From Pseudomonadota bacterium (GTDB lineage: Bacteria; Pseudomonadota; Gammaproteobacteria; Xanthomonadales; Xanthomonadaceae): a stretch of DNA of 64,000 nt. A program made the position numbers and the translations under genes. The first letter of the stretch is position 1. Each line of letters starts with the position of its first letter. Under the pieces are notes generated by a model that did no database searches, had not been told where the DNA came from, and saw only the letters and a program-made list of their open reading frames with translations. Shown piece after piece: positions 21,984-33,603 of this stretch. Where the stretch lies: NCBI GenBank assembly GCA_018242445.1, contig JAFEBW010000025.1:1-64000 (forward strand), in the 5' to 3' direction.

Positions 21984-24629
21984 ATGTCCGAAGTCACCGT
22001 AAACAGTCTGGCGAAGATGGTCGGCAAGCCAGTCGAGACACTGCTCAAGCAGCTGGCCGAGGCCGGCATGAACTTCAGCGGCCCGGATCAGGTGGTGACA
22101 GGCACCGAGAAGATGAAATTGCTCGGCTTCCTGCGCCGCGTGCACGGCAAGGCGGAACAGTCCGAAGAGGAAGCCGTCGCCCCCGGCAAGATCACCCTCA
22201 GCCGCAGCCGCAAGCAGGAGATCACCGTCGGCGCCGCCGGCAAGACCGGCCGCGGTGCGAGCACGATCGAGGTGGTCATCCGCAAGAAGGTCACCCTCAA
22301 GCCGGGCGAGGGCAAGCCGGCCGCGGCGAACGAGCAGCACGACGCCGAGCGCGCCGACGCGCTGCGCAAACTGGAAGAATCGCGCGCGCGCAACCTCGCC
22401 GAGCAGCAGCATCTGGCCGAAGTGGATCGCAAGCGCCGCGACGAAGACGCGGCGCGCCGCGAAGCGGCGGAAGCCGAGCGGCGCGAACGCGAGCAGGCCG
22501 AGGCCGCGGCCAGGGCCGCGGCGAGCGATGCCGAAGTCCGCGAAGAAACGCCCGCAATCAAGCCGCAGATGCCCACCCTCGCGCGTCGCCGCGAAACGAC
22601 GCAAAAACCGGCCAGCGAACCGGCACGAGACAACAACAACCGCGATGTCAAGGGCGGCCACCGCAAGCCGCAGCATCGCGGCACCCATGCGATGGGGGCG
22701 GAGATCGACGACAACGACCCCGCCAGCCGTTTCACCGCGCAGTTGCACCTCACCGATGCCGAGCGCGCCCGCCGCGGCGCCGGCAAGCGCAAGCCCAAGA
22801 CGCGCGTGGTCGAGGCCAGCCGGCAGGCGACCGGCCAGCACGGCTTCGCCCGCCCGACCGCGCCGGTGCAACGCGAAGTGGCGATCGGCGAAAGCATCTC
22901 CGTGGCCGATCTGGCGCAGAAGCTCGCGCTCAAGGGCGGCGAGGTGGTCAAGGCGCTGTTCAAGATGGGCACGATGGTGACCATCAACCAGGTCATCGAC
23001 CACGACACCGCCGCGCTGGTGGTCGAGGAACTCGGCCACAAGGCCGTCGCCGCGGCCGCCAACGATGCCGAGTCGGCGCTGCTGGCGCACGGCGTGGACG
23101 CGCCGCAGGGCGAGAAGTCCACGCGCCCGCCGGTGGTGACCATCATGGGCCACGTCGATCACGGCAAGACCTCGCTGCTGGACTACATCCGTCGCACCAA
23201 GGTCGCGCACGGCGAAGCCGGCGGCATCACCCAGCACATCGGCGCCTACCACGTCGAAACGGGCAAGGGCACGGTCAGCTTCCTCGACACGCCCGGCCAC
23301 TCGGCGTTTTCGTCGATGCGCGCGCGCGGCGCGAAACTCACCGACATCGTGGTGCTGGTGGTCGCCGCCGACGACGGGGTGATGCCGCAGACGATCGAGG
23401 CCGTGCAGCACGCCAAGGCGGCGAAGGTGCCGCTGATCGTGGCGATGAACAAGATGGACAAGGCCGAGGCCAAGCCCGATGTCATCAAGCAGGGCCTGTC
23501 GAACATCGACGTGCTCGCCGAGGACTGGGGCGGCGACGTGCAGTTCGTGCCGGTGTCGGCCAAGACCGGCATGGGCGTGGACGCGCTGCTGGACGCCATC
23601 CTCGTGCAGTCGGAAATGATGGAGCTGAGCGCGGTGCGCGACGCGCGCGCCAGCGGCGTGGTGATCGAATCCAGCCTCGACAAGGGCCGCGGCCCGGTGG
23701 CGACGGTGCTGGTGCAGCAAGGCACCCTGAAGAAGGGCGACTACCTCGTGTGCGGCGTGCAATACGGCCGCGTGCGCGCGCTGTTCGACGAGACCGGCAA
23801 GCAGGTCGATGCGGCCGGCCCGTCGATCCCGGTGCAGGTGCTGGGCCTGTCGGGCGTGCCCGATGCGGGCGACGACTTCACCGTGGTGGACGACGAGCGG
23901 CTGGCCAAGGACGTGGCGCAGCAGCGCGACGCCAAGCGCCGCGAATCGCGCCTGGTCAGCCAGGCCGGCAACCGCATGGAAGACATCATGGCGCAGATGG
24001 GCCAGGGCGTCGGCCAGCTCTCGCTGGCGCTGGTGGTCAAGGCCGACGTGCACGGCTCGGTGCAGGCCCTGCGCGAAGCGCTGGTGGCGCTGTCCAACGA
24101 GGCGATCAAGATCAACGTGATCTCCTCGGGCGTGGGCGGCATCACCGAGTCCGACGCGCAACTCGCCGCGGCGTCCAAGGCCGTCATCATCGGCTTCAAC
24201 GTGCGCGCCGACGCTTCCGCCCGCAAGGTGATCGAGGCCAATTCGCTCGACCTGCGCTACTTCTCGATCATCTACGACGTGATCGACCAGGTGAAGCAGG
24301 TGGCGTCGGGCCTGCTCGGCAAGGAAGTGCGCGAGGAGATCATCGGCACCGCGCAGGTGGCGCAGGTGTTCCGCCATTCCAAGTTCGGCGCGATCGCCGG
24401 CAGCACCGTCGTCGAGGGCGTCATCCGTCGCGGCAAGCCCATCCGCGTGCTGCGCAACAACGTGGTGATCTTCGAGGGCGAACTCGACTCCCTGCGCCGC
24501 TTCACCGAGAACGTGGACGAAGTGAAGTCGGGCACGGAGTGCGGCATCGGCGTGAAGGGCTACAACGAGGTCAAGCCGGGCGATCACATCGAGTGCTTCG
24601 AGCGCGTCGAGATCCAGAGGACGCTTTGA
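21984..24629 (+). CDS. infB: Translation initiation factor IF-2
   Basis: IF-2 is the GTPase that brings fMet-tRNA to the 30S subunit. The 881-residue protein starts with an IF2-N domain ([20 protein letters not shown]). A long charged, Ala/Arg/Glu-rich linker follows, then a second IF2-N domain and the GTPase, with GHVDHGKTS near residue 388, DTPGHSAF and [11 protein letters not shown]. Domains II-IV follow. ATG 21984 is chosen because the IF2-N domain starts there; the upstream in-frame extension is not part of the family. It is in the same cluster as its substrate, tRNA-fMet. Confidence 0.98.
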   Translation: MSEVTVNSLAKMVGKPVETLLKQLAEAGMNFSGPDQVVTGTEKMKLLGFLRRVHGKAEQSEEEAVAPGKITLSRSRKQEITVGAAGKTGRGASTIEVVIRKKVTLKPGEGKPAAANEQHDAERADALRKLEESRARNLAEQQHLAEVDRKRRDEDAARREAAEAERREREQAEAAARAAASDAEVREETPAIKPQMPTLARRRETTQKPASEPARDNNNRDVKGGHRKPQHRGTHAMGAEIDDNDPASRFTAQLHLTDAERARRGAGKRKPKTRVVEASRQATGQHGFARPTAPVQREVAIGESISVADLAQKLALKGGEVVKALFKMGTMVTINQVIDHDTAALVVEELGHKAVAAAANDAESALLAHGVDAPQGEKSTRPPVVTIMGHVDHGKTSLLDYIRRTKVAHGEAGGITQHIGAYHVETGKGTVSFLDTPGHSAFSSMRARGAKLTDIVVLVVAADDGVMPQTIEAVQHAKAAKVPLIVAMNKMDKAEAKPDVIKQGLSNIDVLAEDWGGDVQFVPVSAKTGMGVDALLDAILVQSEMMELSAVRDARASGVVIESSLDKGRGPVATVLVQQGTLKKGDYLVCGVQYGRVRALFDETGKQVDAAGPSIPVQVLGLSGVPDAGDDFTVVDDERLAKDVAQQRDAKRRESRLVSQAGNRMEDIMAQMGQGVGQLSLALVVKADVHGSVQALREALVALSNEAIKINVISSGVGGITESDAQLAAASKAVIIGFNVRADASARKVIEANSLDLRYFSIIYDVIDQVKQVASGLLGKEVREEIIGTAQVAQVFRHSKFGAIAGSTVVEGVIRRGKPIRVLRNNVVIFEGELDSLRRFTENVDEVKSGTECGIGVKGYNEVKPGDHIECFERVEIQRTL

Positions 24630-24633
24630 GGCC

Positions 24634-24747
24634 GTGATTCGTGAAACGTGATTCGTGATTGGTTCGGAGCGTGATTCCGGGGACGGCAGATCATGCGTTG
24701 ACCTCGATGTTCCAGAGCTTTTTTCGAATAACAAATCACGAATCACC
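24634..24747. repeat. Inverted heptanucleotide repeats before rbfA
   Basis: GTGATTC, GTGAAAC, GTGATTC and GTGATTG follow one another at 24634-24661. The complementary run AATCACGAATCAC is at 24734-24746 and pairs perfectly over 13 bp with 24648-24660. A transcript could fold into a stem enclosing about 70 nt in the rbfA leader, ending 15 bp before the start codon. Confidence 0.8.
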
Positions 24748-24761
24748 AAGTACGGATCTCC

Positions 24762-25151
24762 ATGAAAAAATCCTTCCACCGCACCGACCGCATCGCCGCG
24801 CAACTTCGGCGCGAGCTGGGCACGCTCGTGCATGCGCTGGTGCGCAACCACGGGCTGCCGTCGGTGAGCGTGTCGGATGTCGAGGTCACGCGCGACATGG
24901 CGCACGCCAAGGTGTTCGTGACCGCCCTGCAGCCGGATCGGGTGAAAGAGGCGATGACGGGCCTCAAGGAACATGCGCATGAAGTGCGCTTCGATCTGGC
25001 GCATGCGATGAAGCTGCGGCACGTTCCGGAACTGCATTTCCACTACGACGACTCGGTCGATCGCGGCGAGCGGATCGAGAACTTGTTGCGGGACACGGGA
25101 CACGGGACTCGGGACTCGGAAGAGCCGACGTCAGGCAGCTCCGATTCCTGA
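24762..25151 (+). CDS. rbfA: Ribosome-binding factor A
   Basis: RbfA is a 30S assembly factor needed for 16S rRNA processing and cold growth. The 129-residue protein has the normal start, FHRTDRIAAQLRRELGTLV, and the family segments VSDVEVTRDMAHAKVFVT and LRHVPELHFHYDDS. Its last 20 or so residues (RDTGHGTRDSEEPTSGSS) are encoded by a heptanucleotide repeat (25090-25117) and differ from other RbfA proteins. The gene lies between infB and truB, as expected. Confidence 0.95.
   Translation: MKKSFHRTDRIAAQLRRELGTLVHALVRNHGLPSVSVSDVEVTRDMAHAKVFVTALQPDRVKEAMTGLKEHAHEVRFDLAHAMKLRHVPELHFHYDDSVDRGERIENLLRDTGHGTRDSEEPTSGSSDS
25090..25117 (+). repeat. Four heptanucleotide units in the rbfA 3' end
   Basis: GGGACAC twice, then GGGACTC twice, in perfect register. 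They encode part of the RbfA C-terminal tail. They belong to the same degenerate seven-base repeat family found in several intergenic gaps here. Confidence 0.9.
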
Positions 25152-25241
25152 TCCGGTGTGTACCTTCTGGTACGGTCATCCGATCTCTCAAAGCACCGCC
25201 GCTGCTGCTGCCTCGCCCGTTTCTATGCGCACCAGGTGAGC

Positions 25242-26210
25242 ATGCAATCGTCCCAGTCCCAAGACCCTAGCCCCAAGTCCCGCCGTCGCTCCATCGACGG
25301 CATCCTCCTGCTCGACAAGCCGGCGGGCATGAGTTCCAACCATGCGTTGCAGCAAGCCAAGCGGCTTTTTCGTGCGGACAAGGCCGGGCACACCGGCAGC
25401 CTCGATCCGCTGGCGACGGGTTTGCTGCCGATCTGCTTCGGCGAGGCCACCAAGATCGCCGGGGTGCTGCTCGGCAAGGCCAAGGCCTACGAGACGCTGG
25501 CGCGCCTGGGCGCTGCCACCGACACCGACGATGCCGATGGCGCGATCCTGCGCGAGCGAGCCATCCCCGCCATCGACGACGCCATGCTGGAAGCCGCGCT
25601 CGCGCCCTTGCGCGGACGCATCCAGCAGCGCGCGCCGATCTACGCGGCGCTCAAGCAGGGCGGCGAGCCGCTGTATGCGAAAGCGCGGCGTGGCGAGGCG
25701 GTCGAAGCGCCGGTGCGCGAGGTCGATGTCCACGCCATCGACGTGCTGGATCGCGGCCATGACTGGCTGTGGCTGCGCGTGACATGCGGCAGCGGCACCT
25801 ATGTGCGCAGCCTCGTGCGCGACCTGGGCGAAGCGCTGGGTTGCGGCGCGCATGTGGCCGAACTGCGGCGCTTGTGGGTCGATCCGTTTCGCGAGCCGCG
25901 CATGCGCACGCTGGATGAACTGCGGACGCTGGCCGAGCGCGATGCGAACGCGCTGGACGCCTGCGTGTTGCCGATCGAGTCGGGGTTGGCGGGCATGCCG
26001 GCAGTTCGCGTCGATGCCGCGCAGGCGCGCCGCTTGTCGCAGGGGCAGGCCATCGCGCTCGCATCGACGCAATGGACGCAGTCGATGGAGTCCGTGGCCA
26101 TCCACGGCGAAGACGGTGTGGCGCTGGGCCTGGGCGCAATCGATGCCGAGGGCAGGCTGCGCCCGCAGCGGTTGTTCGTCAGATCCGCGAACGACGCAAG
26201 CTCGACCTGA
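25242..26210 (+). CDS. truB: tRNA pseudouridine(55) synthase TruB
   Basis: TruB makes pseudouridine 55 in the T-loop of tRNAs. The 322-residue protein carries the catalytic motif [17 protein letters not shown] with its Asp, and the RNA-binding segment [18 protein letters not shown]. The catalytic domain begins at [15 protein letters not shown]; the preceding 20 residues come from a heptamer repeat (25258-25281). ATG 25242 is the nearest start upstream of the domain. rpsO and pnp, which often follow truB, are absent; the next gene (yggX) is convergent after 21 bp. Confidence 0.95.
   Translation: MQSSQSQDPSPKSRRRSIDGILLLDKPAGMSSNHALQQAKRLFRADKAGHTGSLDPLATGLLPICFGEATKIAGVLLGKAKAYETLARLGAATDTDDADGAILRERAIPAIDDAMLEAALAPLRGRIQQRAPIYAALKQGGEPLYAKARRGEAVEAPVREVDVHAIDVLDRGHDWLWLRVTCGSGTYVRSLVRDLGEALGCGAHVAELRRLWVDPFREPRMRTLDELRTLAERDANALDACVLPIESGLAGMPAVRVDAAQARRLSQGQAIALASTQWTQSMESVAIHGEDGVALGLGAIDAEGRLRPQRLFVRSANDASST
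25258..25281 (+). repeat. Heptanucleotide units in the truB 5' end
   Basis: CCCAAGA, CCCTAGC, CCCAAGT and CCC follow in seven-base register within the first codons of truB. They encode part of the non-conserved N-terminal tail. Confidence 0.7.
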
Positions 26211-26231
26211 CGGCAGCGCGTGCGGCGGCCA

Positions 26232-26501
26232 TCACGCCGGCGCCTGATAACCCGGTGGCGGAGCCGAGCCTTCGCCGAACAGGAACTTCTCCATCTCCGC
26301 TTCGAGGAAGGCGCGGTGCGCGCGATCCAGCGGCGAGAGGCGGTTCTCGTTGATCAGCATGGTCTGGTGCGCCAGCCACGCCGCCCATGCCGGCTTGCCG
26401 ATATGTTCGAACACGCGCTTGCCCAGCGCGCCGGGCCACGGCGGGAAGTCGAGGCCTTCGGCTTCGCGTTGTTGCTTGACGCAGAAAACCATGCGCGGCA
26501 T
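26232..26501 (-). CDS. yggX: Fe(2+)-trafficking protein YggX
   Basis: The 89-residue protein begins [20 protein letters not shown], the conserved YggX start with its single cysteine, and includes [20 protein letters not shown] and [14 protein letters not shown]. The family protects iron-sulfur clusters and helps deliver iron. Its ATG shares one base with the mutY stop (TGATG). Co-transcription with mutY, itself an iron-sulfur enzyme, is conserved in gammaproteobacteria. Confidence 0.96.
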   Translation of the reverse strand: MPRMVFCVKQQREAEGLDFPPWPGALGKRVFEHIGKPAWAAWLAHQTMLINENRLSPLDRAHRAFLEAEMEKFLFGEGSAPPPGYQAPA

Positions 26502-27559
26502 CAGGAAAGTTCCTCCAGCAGTTTGCGGATCGGTGCGGGCAGGCCGAGTTCGTGCAGCCGGTTCGGCGACTGCCAGCGCAAGGGTGGTTCCGAAGACGAT
26601 TCCACGCCGTCATTGTCGCGCACGCCGCTGCGCGCTTGCACCTCGCGCCAGAGCAGCGGGTGGATGCGCAAGCGGTAGTGGCTGAACGCATGCGGGATCG
26701 TCGGCAAGGATTCGTGCGCATCGGCGCGCGCATGCCGATTCACCCACGCCTGTGCTGCGGCGATGTCGGCAGCCTCGGGCAGCGACCACAGGCCTGCCCA
26801 GACGCCTATCGCCGGACGGCGTTGCAACAGCACGCGGCCGTGCGCGTCGCGTGCGATCAGGGCGAAAACATCGCGCATGGGCAGCGCCTTCGGCGGGCGG
26901 CGTTCCGGCAACGCGGCGACCGTGTCGTCGCGCAGCGCCACGCAGTCCTCGCGCAGCGGGCAATCGCCGCAGGCAGGTGCCGTGGGCGTGCATGCCGTCG
27001 CGCCCCAATCCATCAGCGCTTGCGTGTAGTCGGCGCTGCGCGAGTCCGGCAGTGCCTCCTGCGCGATGCGCCACAAGGCCCGCTGCACGGATGCCTTGCC
27101 CGGCCAGCCGTGCACGCCGCGATGCCGGCACAGCACGCGGCGCACGTTGCCGTCGAGGATCGGGAAGGGTTGGTCATGGGCGAGGGCCATGATCGCGCCG
27201 GCGGTGGAGCGGCCGATGCCGGGCAGGGCGAGCAGCGTGTCGAATGCTTGCGGTAGCTCGCCGCCGTGCTCGCGCATGCAGATTCCGGCAGTCTCGTGCA
27301 GACGCCGCGCGCGGCTGTAGTAGCCCAAACCCGACCACAGCGCAAACACGTCGTCCAGCGGGGCTGCGGCAAGCGTTGCGATGTCCGGCAATTCGCGCAC
27401 GAAGCGCTGGAAGTAGGGGATGACGGTGACCACCTGCGTCTGTTGCAGCATGGCTTCGGAAATCCACACGCGGTAGGCGCTGCGCGGATGCTGCCACGGC
27501 AGATCGTGGCGGCCGTGGGTGTCGAACCAGCGCAGCAGGCGTGGCGCGATGGCGGTCAC
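26501..27559 (-). CDS. mutY: A/G-specific adenine glycosylase MutY
   Basis: MutY removes adenine mispaired with 8-oxoguanine. The 352-residue protein has the catalytic Glu (E35, [12 protein letters not shown]) and the HhH-GPD motif [12 protein letters not shown] with D136. The four iron-sulfur cysteines are C190, C197, C200 and C206 (Cx6Cx2Cx5C). The C-terminal NUDIX-like domain that reads 8-oxoG follows. The GTG start at 27559 overlaps the stop of the AsmA-like gene (GTGA); no nearer ATG fits the conserved N-terminus. Confidence 0.96.
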   Translation of the reverse strand: MTAIAPRLLRWFDTHGRHDLPWQHPRSAYRVWISEAMLQQTQVVTVIPYFQRFVRELPDIATLAAAPLDDVFALWSGLGYYSRARRLHETAGICMREHGGELPQAFDTLLALPGIGRSTAGAIMALAHDQPFPILDGNVRRVLCRHRGVHGWPGKASVQRALWRIAQEALPDSRSADYTQALMDWGATACTPTAPACGDCPLREDCVALRDDTVAALPERRPPKALPMRDVFALIARDAHGRVLLQRRPAIGVWAGLWSLPEAADIAAAQAWVNRHARADAHESLPTIPHAFSHYRLRIHPLLWREVQARSGVRDNDGVESSSEPPLRWQSPNRLHELGLPAPIRKLLEELS

Positions 27560-28887
27560 GGCTGCGGCTTGCCTTTCGCCTTCGGCAAGGCGCCCGGTGA
27601 CGATGCCGGCGGGTCGTCGCTGACTTGCGCATGCACGCCCTGCAAGGTCACGCCGCCCAGTGCCAGTGCCGGGGTGTCCAGCGTGGCCTGCACCGGCGGC
27701 AGCATCGGCGTGAATCCCGCGCGCACCCACGCGCGCAGGTCGTCGAACTTGGCCTGCCCTTGCAGGCGCGTGTCGCCGCGCAGGAGCGTGAAGACGAAAG
27801 GGGCCGGGGGCAGGATCGGGCCCTTGTAAGCGGCGCTGAACTGCACTGGCAGATCGCCCTTGCCCAGCCCCGCGGGCAATCCCGGCCACGCATCGGGCCA
27901 ACGGCTGAGTTGCGCATTCACGCCGGCATCGAGCATCAGCTCGCCATCGAGATGCGCGTTCAAGTTCAGCGTCGGTTGCCGTTTCGCATCGCCCAGCGCG
28001 ATCTTCAAGCGCCATTTGCCCGGCCCGACGGCGGCGGGTTCGTGGACGAGGGCGACCGCGTAGGGCGTATCGCCGGGCTTGGCGAACGCGCTGTCCAAGC
28101 GCGCCGGCCACGGCACGGGGATGCGTTGCAGTTGACCGTTCAAGGCGATGTCGATGGCATCGCTCGCCAGCAGGTGCCCGGTCGCCGTCAGCGAAGGCAG
28201 TTCGCCATCGCCGGTGAACGTCAGTCGCAGGCCGTCGATGCGCAGGCCTTGCCCTGCGCCGGCGATGTCCGCGTTCGCTTGCAGGGCGAAATGCGAGATT
28301 GTCCTGGCGCGCACGAGATCGCCTTGCGCGCCATACGTCGCAGGCTTGCCATCGGCCAGCTTCGGCACGTCGAGGTCGAAGCGCTCGATGCGCCAGCCCG
28401 CACCGCGCAACGTGGCATCGGTGATGCTCAAACCGTGGGTGAGGGTGGGCAACTTGACCGGCTGCGTGCTCGGCGGCTGCGTGGCCTGCCATCGCTGCAA
28501 TCCGCGCAGGTCGATGTCGGGGGATTTGAGCGCGATGCGGCTGACCGCATCGTCCTTGCCGCGCAGGGTGCGCCACGGCACCGCCAGTTCGACGCCCTTG
28601 CTGCTGAAGAAGGGTTTGCGTTCGCCGGGCAGGGTGGCGCTCAAGCCGGGGAGCACGAGGCGCACTTCCGGGCGCAACGCGAACGTGCCGGGGCCGGACG
28701 TGCGCAGATCGAGTTTCATCGCGGTGCCCGCGCGCGACAGCAGCAGCGTGGTCAAACGCGCCGGTTGCAGGAAAAAGGCGACGACCGCGACCAGAACCAG
28801 CACGCAAGCGGCGAACACCGCCGCAATGATCGCCAGCCGCCGTGGCCAGCGCCGGCGGCGGACGCAGGCGGTATCGCTATCGATCAT
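27556..28887 (-). CDS. AsmA-like envelope protein
   Basis: The 443-residue protein has a basic N-terminus and one membrane segment (about residues 15-35, IIAAVFAACVLVLVAVVAFF). A long periplasmic region follows, with features of AsmA-family proteins (LLSRAGTAMKLDLRTSGPGTF). Family members are linked to outer-membrane lipid and protein balance. The start at 28887 shares a base with the ftsY stop; the stop overlaps the mutY GTG. Assignment to a defined AsmA subfamily is uncertain. Confidence 0.75.
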   Translation of the reverse strand: MIDSDTACVRRRRWPRRLAIIAAVFAACVLVLVAVVAFFLQPARLTTLLLSRAGTAMKLDLRTSGPGTFALRPEVRLVLPGLSATLPGERKPFFSSKGVELAVPWRTLRGKDDAVSRIALKSPDIDLRGLQRWQATQPPSTQPVKLPTLTHGLSITDATLRGAGWRIERFDLDVPKLADGKPATYGAQGDLVRARTISHFALQANADIAGAGQGLRIDGLRLTFTGDGELPSLTATGHLLASDAIDIALNGQLQRIPVPWPARLDSAFAKPGDTPYAVALVHEPAAVGPGKWRLKIALGDAKRQPTLNLNAHLDGELMLDAGVNAQLSRWPDAWPGLPAGLGKGDLPVQFSAAYKGPILPPAPFVFTLLRGDTRLQGQAKFDDLRAWVRAGFTPMLPPVQATLDTPALALGGVTLQGVHAQVSDDPPASSPGALPKAKGKPQP

Positions 28888-29999
28888 CAGCCGCCCAGAG
28901 AATCTGGCAGCAGGGCATCCACGAAGGCCTCCGGATCGAACACGCGCAGGTCTTCCAATTGTTCGCCAAGGCCGACGTAGCGGATCGGGATGCCGAACTC
29001 GCGCGCCAGCGCGAACAGCACGCCGCCGCGCGCGGTGCCGTCGAGCTTGGTCACCACCAGCCCGGTGACCTTCGCCACCGCGTTGAACTGGCGCAGTTGC
29101 GAGATCGCGTTCTGCCCGGTGGTGCCGTCGATCACCATCAACACCTCGTGCGGCGCGCGCTCGTCCAGGCGCGCGAGCACGCGGCCGATCTTGCCCAGTT
29201 CGTTCATCAGCCCGGCCTGCGTGTGCAGGCGGCCGGCGGTGTCGGCGATCAGCACGTCGATGCCGCGGGATTTCGCCGCTTGCATCGCATCGAAGGCCAC
29301 CGATGCGGCGTCCGAACCGCTGCCTTGCGCGACCACCGCGACGCCGTTGCGCTCGCCCCAGATCTTGAGCTGCTCCACCGCGGCGGCGCGGAAGGTATCG
29401 CCGGCGGCCAGCATCAGGCTGTGGCCGTCGAGCTGGAAGCGCCGCGTGAGTTTGCCGATGGTGGTGGTCTTGCCGACCCCGTTGACGCCCACGGTGAGGA
29501 TCACGAAAGGCTTGCAGGCCGGATCGATCCCCAGCGGCACCGCGACCGGCCGCAGCAGGTCGATGAGCTCGCCGCGCAAGCCGGCCAGCAGGGCGTCGGC
29601 GTTGGCGAACTCGCGCTTGTGGGTGCGCCGGCGCAGCTTGTCGGCGATCTCGCGGCTGGCGGTCACGCCGACATCGGAGCCGATCAGCGAGGTTTCGATC
29701 TCGTCGATCAACTCGTCGCCGAGGATGGGGTTGGCGCCCATGATCTCGCGCACATCCTTGAACAGGATGGATTTGCGCAGGCGCTCGCGCCAGCCGAGCT
29801 TGCCCGGCGCGGCGGGGGCGGCATCGACGTGCGCGCCGAGGTCGGTCAGCGAAGTGTCGGGCGCGGATGCGGGAGGCGTTGCGGTCGCCGTGGGCGCGGC
29901 AGGATTGGCCGGTGCCGCCGGAACCGTCGGCATGCCGGGCGTGGTCGCGGCTGCCGGCGGGTTGCCTTCGACCGGTTTTTTCTTCCAGAAACTGAACAT
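28887..29999 (-). CDS. ftsY: Signal recognition particle receptor FtsY
   Basis: FtsY docks ribosome-SRP complexes to the membrane. The 370-residue protein has a short basic start (MFSFWKKKP), an Ala/Pro/Thr-rich linker (residues 10-65), and the NG domain with the GTP-binding motifs GVNGVGKTTT, DTFRAAAVEQL, DTAGR and TKLDGTARGG. The acidic A domain of the Escherichia coli protein is largely missing, as in many relatives. It starts 27 bp from the divergent rsmD, a common pairing. Confidence 0.97.
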   Translation of the reverse strand: MFSFWKKKPVEGNPPAAATTPGMPTVPAAPANPAAPTATATPPASAPDTSLTDLGAHVDAAPAAPGKLGWRERLRKSILFKDVREIMGANPILGDELIDEIETSLIGSDVGVTASREIADKLRRRTHKREFANADALLAGLRGELIDLLRPVAVPLGIDPACKPFVILTVGVNGVGKTTTIGKLTRRFQLDGHSLMLAAGDTFRAAAVEQLKIWGERNGVAVVAQGSGSDAASVAFDAMQAAKSRGIDVLIADTAGRLHTQAGLMNELGKIGRVLARLDERAPHEVLMVIDGTTGQNAISQLRQFNAVAKVTGLVVTKLDGTARGGVLFALAREFGIPIRYVGLGEQLEDLRVFDPEAFVDALLPDSLGG

Positions 30000-30026
30000 G
30001 GGGCGCGAATGCGGGACAATCCGCGC

Positions 30027-31251
<1,225 letters not shown>

Positions 31252-31289
31252 TGTTCCCTGTCGTTCTCCAACTTCCACGGAAACCCATC

Positions 31290-31808
31290 ATGAAGAACAC
31301 CGCCAGCAAGCTCGCTTCCCGCGCCCGATGGATGGCGATTCCCGCCCTTGCCGTGATGCTCGCGTTCTCCGGCTGCAAGAAGCACGAAGCCGCCGCGCCC
31401 AAGGTCGCGGCGCCCTTGCATGCGCCGGCCACGCTGACCGACGACGCCGCCTGGCAGGCCTATTATCAGGACGTGATCGCCCGCCACAGCGACGGCATCG
31501 GCGGCATGGTCAGCCCCTACTACCTGTCCGCGCCCGGCGGCCCGGATTACGAAGGACAGTACTCGCGGTTGCAGCAGATGGTGTCCGACACCGTCGCCCG
31601 CGGGGTGACGCCGGACAACATGCTGTGCTTCATGTCGCCCGACTCCACCAAGATGGCGGACTTGATCGTCGATACCTTCAAGAAAACCTCGCCGGGCAGC
31701 ATGAACAAGGTCGTCATCCTGTTCGTCGGCAAGGCCGCGGACAGCGACCGCGTGAAGGCCGCGGTGACGCCCAGCGGCGCCACCTACAAGTTCGTCGAGT
31801 TCAACTGA
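31290..31808 (+). CDS. Predicted lipoprotein of unknown function
   Basis: The 172-residue protein has a basic N-terminus, a hydrophobic segment (WMAIPALAVMLAFSGC) and a lipobox (FSGC), predicting export and lipid attachment. The mature part starts KKHEAAAPKVAAPLHAP and is followed by a compact domain rich in polar residues (WQAYYQDVIARHSDGIGG...). I do not recognise the family. It lies between coaD and ggt on the same strand, 38 bp after coaD. Confidence 0.75.
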   Translation: MKNTASKLASRARWMAIPALAVMLAFSGCKKHEAAAPKVAAPLHAPATLTDDAAWQAYYQDVIARHSDGIGGMVSPYYLSAPGGPDYEGQYSRLQQMVSDTVARGVTPDNMLCFMSPDSTKMADLIVDTFKKTSPGSMNKVVILFVGKAADSDRVKAAVTPSGATYKFVEFN

Positions 31809-31863
31809 AGCGCACGCAGGCGCGCGCTCGGTGCAAGTGCGCGCCATCGCGAGGAATGATCGC

Positions 31864-33603
31864 GTGAAGCGGTTTCGTCCCGTCGCCGTCGCGATGCTCG
31901 TCGCGACGGTCGGCATTGCAACGGCCAGCGCTGCGGATGCGCCGGGTGCGCGTGCGGTGCCCGCAACGCCGGCCGCGCATCCGCCCGGCGCGGTCATCGC
32001 CAGCGCGCATTATCTGGCCACGCAGGCCGGCCTGCGCATCCTCGCGCAAGGCGGCAACGCCTTCGATGCGGCGGTCGCGGTGGCGTCCACGCTGGGCGTG
32101 GTCGAGCCGGAAAGCTCGGGCATCGGCGGCGGGGATTTCTACCTGTTGCACGATGGCAAGACCGGCAAGGATGTGTTCGTCGATGCGCGCGAGATCGCGC
32201 CAGCCGCGGTGAAAGCCTCCGAGTATCTTGGTGCCGACGGCAAGCTCGATCACGACAAGGCACTCGACGGCGCGCTCTCCGCCGGCATCCCCGGGGCGGC
32301 GGCTGGCTGGGCGTATGTCGCGCGGCACTACGGCAAGTTGTCCTTGAAACAGGATCTGGCGCCTGCCATCGCCATCGCGCGCAAGGGCTTTCCCGTGTAT
32401 GCGCGGATGGTTTCCGAATACAGCGAGCGGCGTTCGGTGATGCGGCGCTGGCCGGCGACGACTGCGATCTACGAGCCGCAGGGCAAGCCGCTGGCGGTGG
32501 GCGAAACCTTGCGGCAACCCGATCTGGCCGCGACCTTGCAGGCGCTGGCCGACGAGGGCTACGCGGGTTTCTACCAAGGCGAGGTGGCGAAGAAGATCGT
32601 CGCCGCGGTCAACGCGGCGGGCGGGCACTGGACACTCGACGATCTGGCGCACTACGAGGTGAAGCTGCGCGATCCGCTGGTGTTCGACTATCGCGGCTGG
32701 CGCATCGTCACCGCGCCGCCGCCGTCATCCGGTGGCGTGGCGCTGGCGGAGATGCTCAACATCCTCTCGGCATGGGATCTGCAAAAACTCGACGCCGCCA
32801 CCCGCGTGCACCTGATCGTCGAGGCGACGCGTCGCGCTTACCGCGATCGCACCTTCTTCCTCGGCGACCCGGATTTCGTCAAGGACATGCCGGTCGCCAA
32901 GCTCACCAGCATGGCTTATGCCGATGAGTTGCGCCGCGGCATCAGCATGGACAAGGCCACGCCGAGCGCGTCGCTGCCCGGCGCGCCGCCGCCCAACGTC
33001 GGCATGCACACCACCCATTTTTCGATCATCGACGCGCAGGGCAATTACGTCGCCGCCACGCTCACCGTCAACACGGCCTACGGGTCGGGCCTGGTCGCCG
33101 CCGGCACCGGCGTGTTGCTCAACGACGAGATGGACGATTTCGCCTTGCAGGCTGGCGTGCCCAACGTCTATGGGGTGATGGGCTACGACGCCAACGCCGT
33201 GCGGCCCGGCAAGCGCCCGCTGTCGTCGATGTCGCCGACCTTCATGGTCTCGCCCGGCAAGGTGGCGGTACTGGGTTCGTCCGGCGGCAGCCGCATCATC
33301 ACCAACGTGATGATGGGCATCCTCGGTTTCGACGACGGGCTGACACCGCAGCAGGTGGTTGCCCGACCGCATTTTCACCATCAGTACCTCCCCGACGAGA
33401 TCATGCTGGAACGGCACGCATTGCCTGACACTATCGTCGCTCGCCTGCGCGCGATGGGATATGCGCTCGCCATCCACGACAGCACCTGGGGCATCATGCA
33501 GGCGGTGGAGTGGGATCGACGAAGCAATACCCTCAGCGGGGGTACGGATCCGCGCAATCCGGTAGGTAAAGTGGGCGTTGTGCTGAAAACGGACAAGCCA
33601 TGA
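31864..33603 (+). CDS. ggt: Gamma-glutamyltransferase
   Basis: This periplasmic enzyme cleaves the gamma-glutamyl bond of glutathione and related compounds. The protein has 579 residues from the GTG at 31864, which gives a good signal peptide ([20 protein letters not shown], cut after ASA). A start 11 codons upstream is possible but spoils the signal. Family motifs are [18 protein letters not shown] and the self-cleavage site TTHFSIID with the Thr nucleophile near residue 383, then GSSGGSRI. The next gene overlaps its stop by four bases. Confidence 0.95.
   Translation: MKRFRPVAVAMLVATVGIATASAADAPGARAVPATPAAHPPGAVIASAHYLATQAGLRILAQGGNAFDAAVAVASTLGVVEPESSGIGGGDFYLLHDGKTGKDVFVDAREIAPAAVKASEYLGADGKLDHDKALDGALSAGIPGAAAGWAYVARHYGKLSLKQDLAPAIAIARKGFPVYARMVSEYSERRSVMRRWPATTAIYEPQGKPLAVGETLRQPDLAATLQALADEGYAGFYQGEVAKKIVAAVNAAGGHWTLDDLAHYEVKLRDPLVFDYRGWRIVTAPPPSSGGVALAEMLNILSAWDLQKLDAATRVHLIVEATRRAYRDRTFFLGDPDFVKDMPVAKLTSMAYADELRRGISMDKATPSASLPGAPPPNVGMHTTHFSIIDAQGNYVAATLTVNTAYGSGLVAAGTGVLLNDEMDDFALQAGVPNVYGVMGYDANAVRPGKRPLSSMSPTFMVSPGKVAVLGSSGGSRIITNVMMGILGFDDGLTPQQVVARPHFHHQYLPDEIMLERHALPDTIVARLRAMGYALAIHDSTWGIMQAVEWDRRSNTLSGGTDPRNPVGKVGVVLKTDKP

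Noticed and set aside
21564..25103. Very long open frame (about 1179 codons) antisense to nusA, infB and rbfA
   Set aside because: It spans several well-supported genes on the other strand and has a His/Leu/Asp-rich composition typical of shadows.
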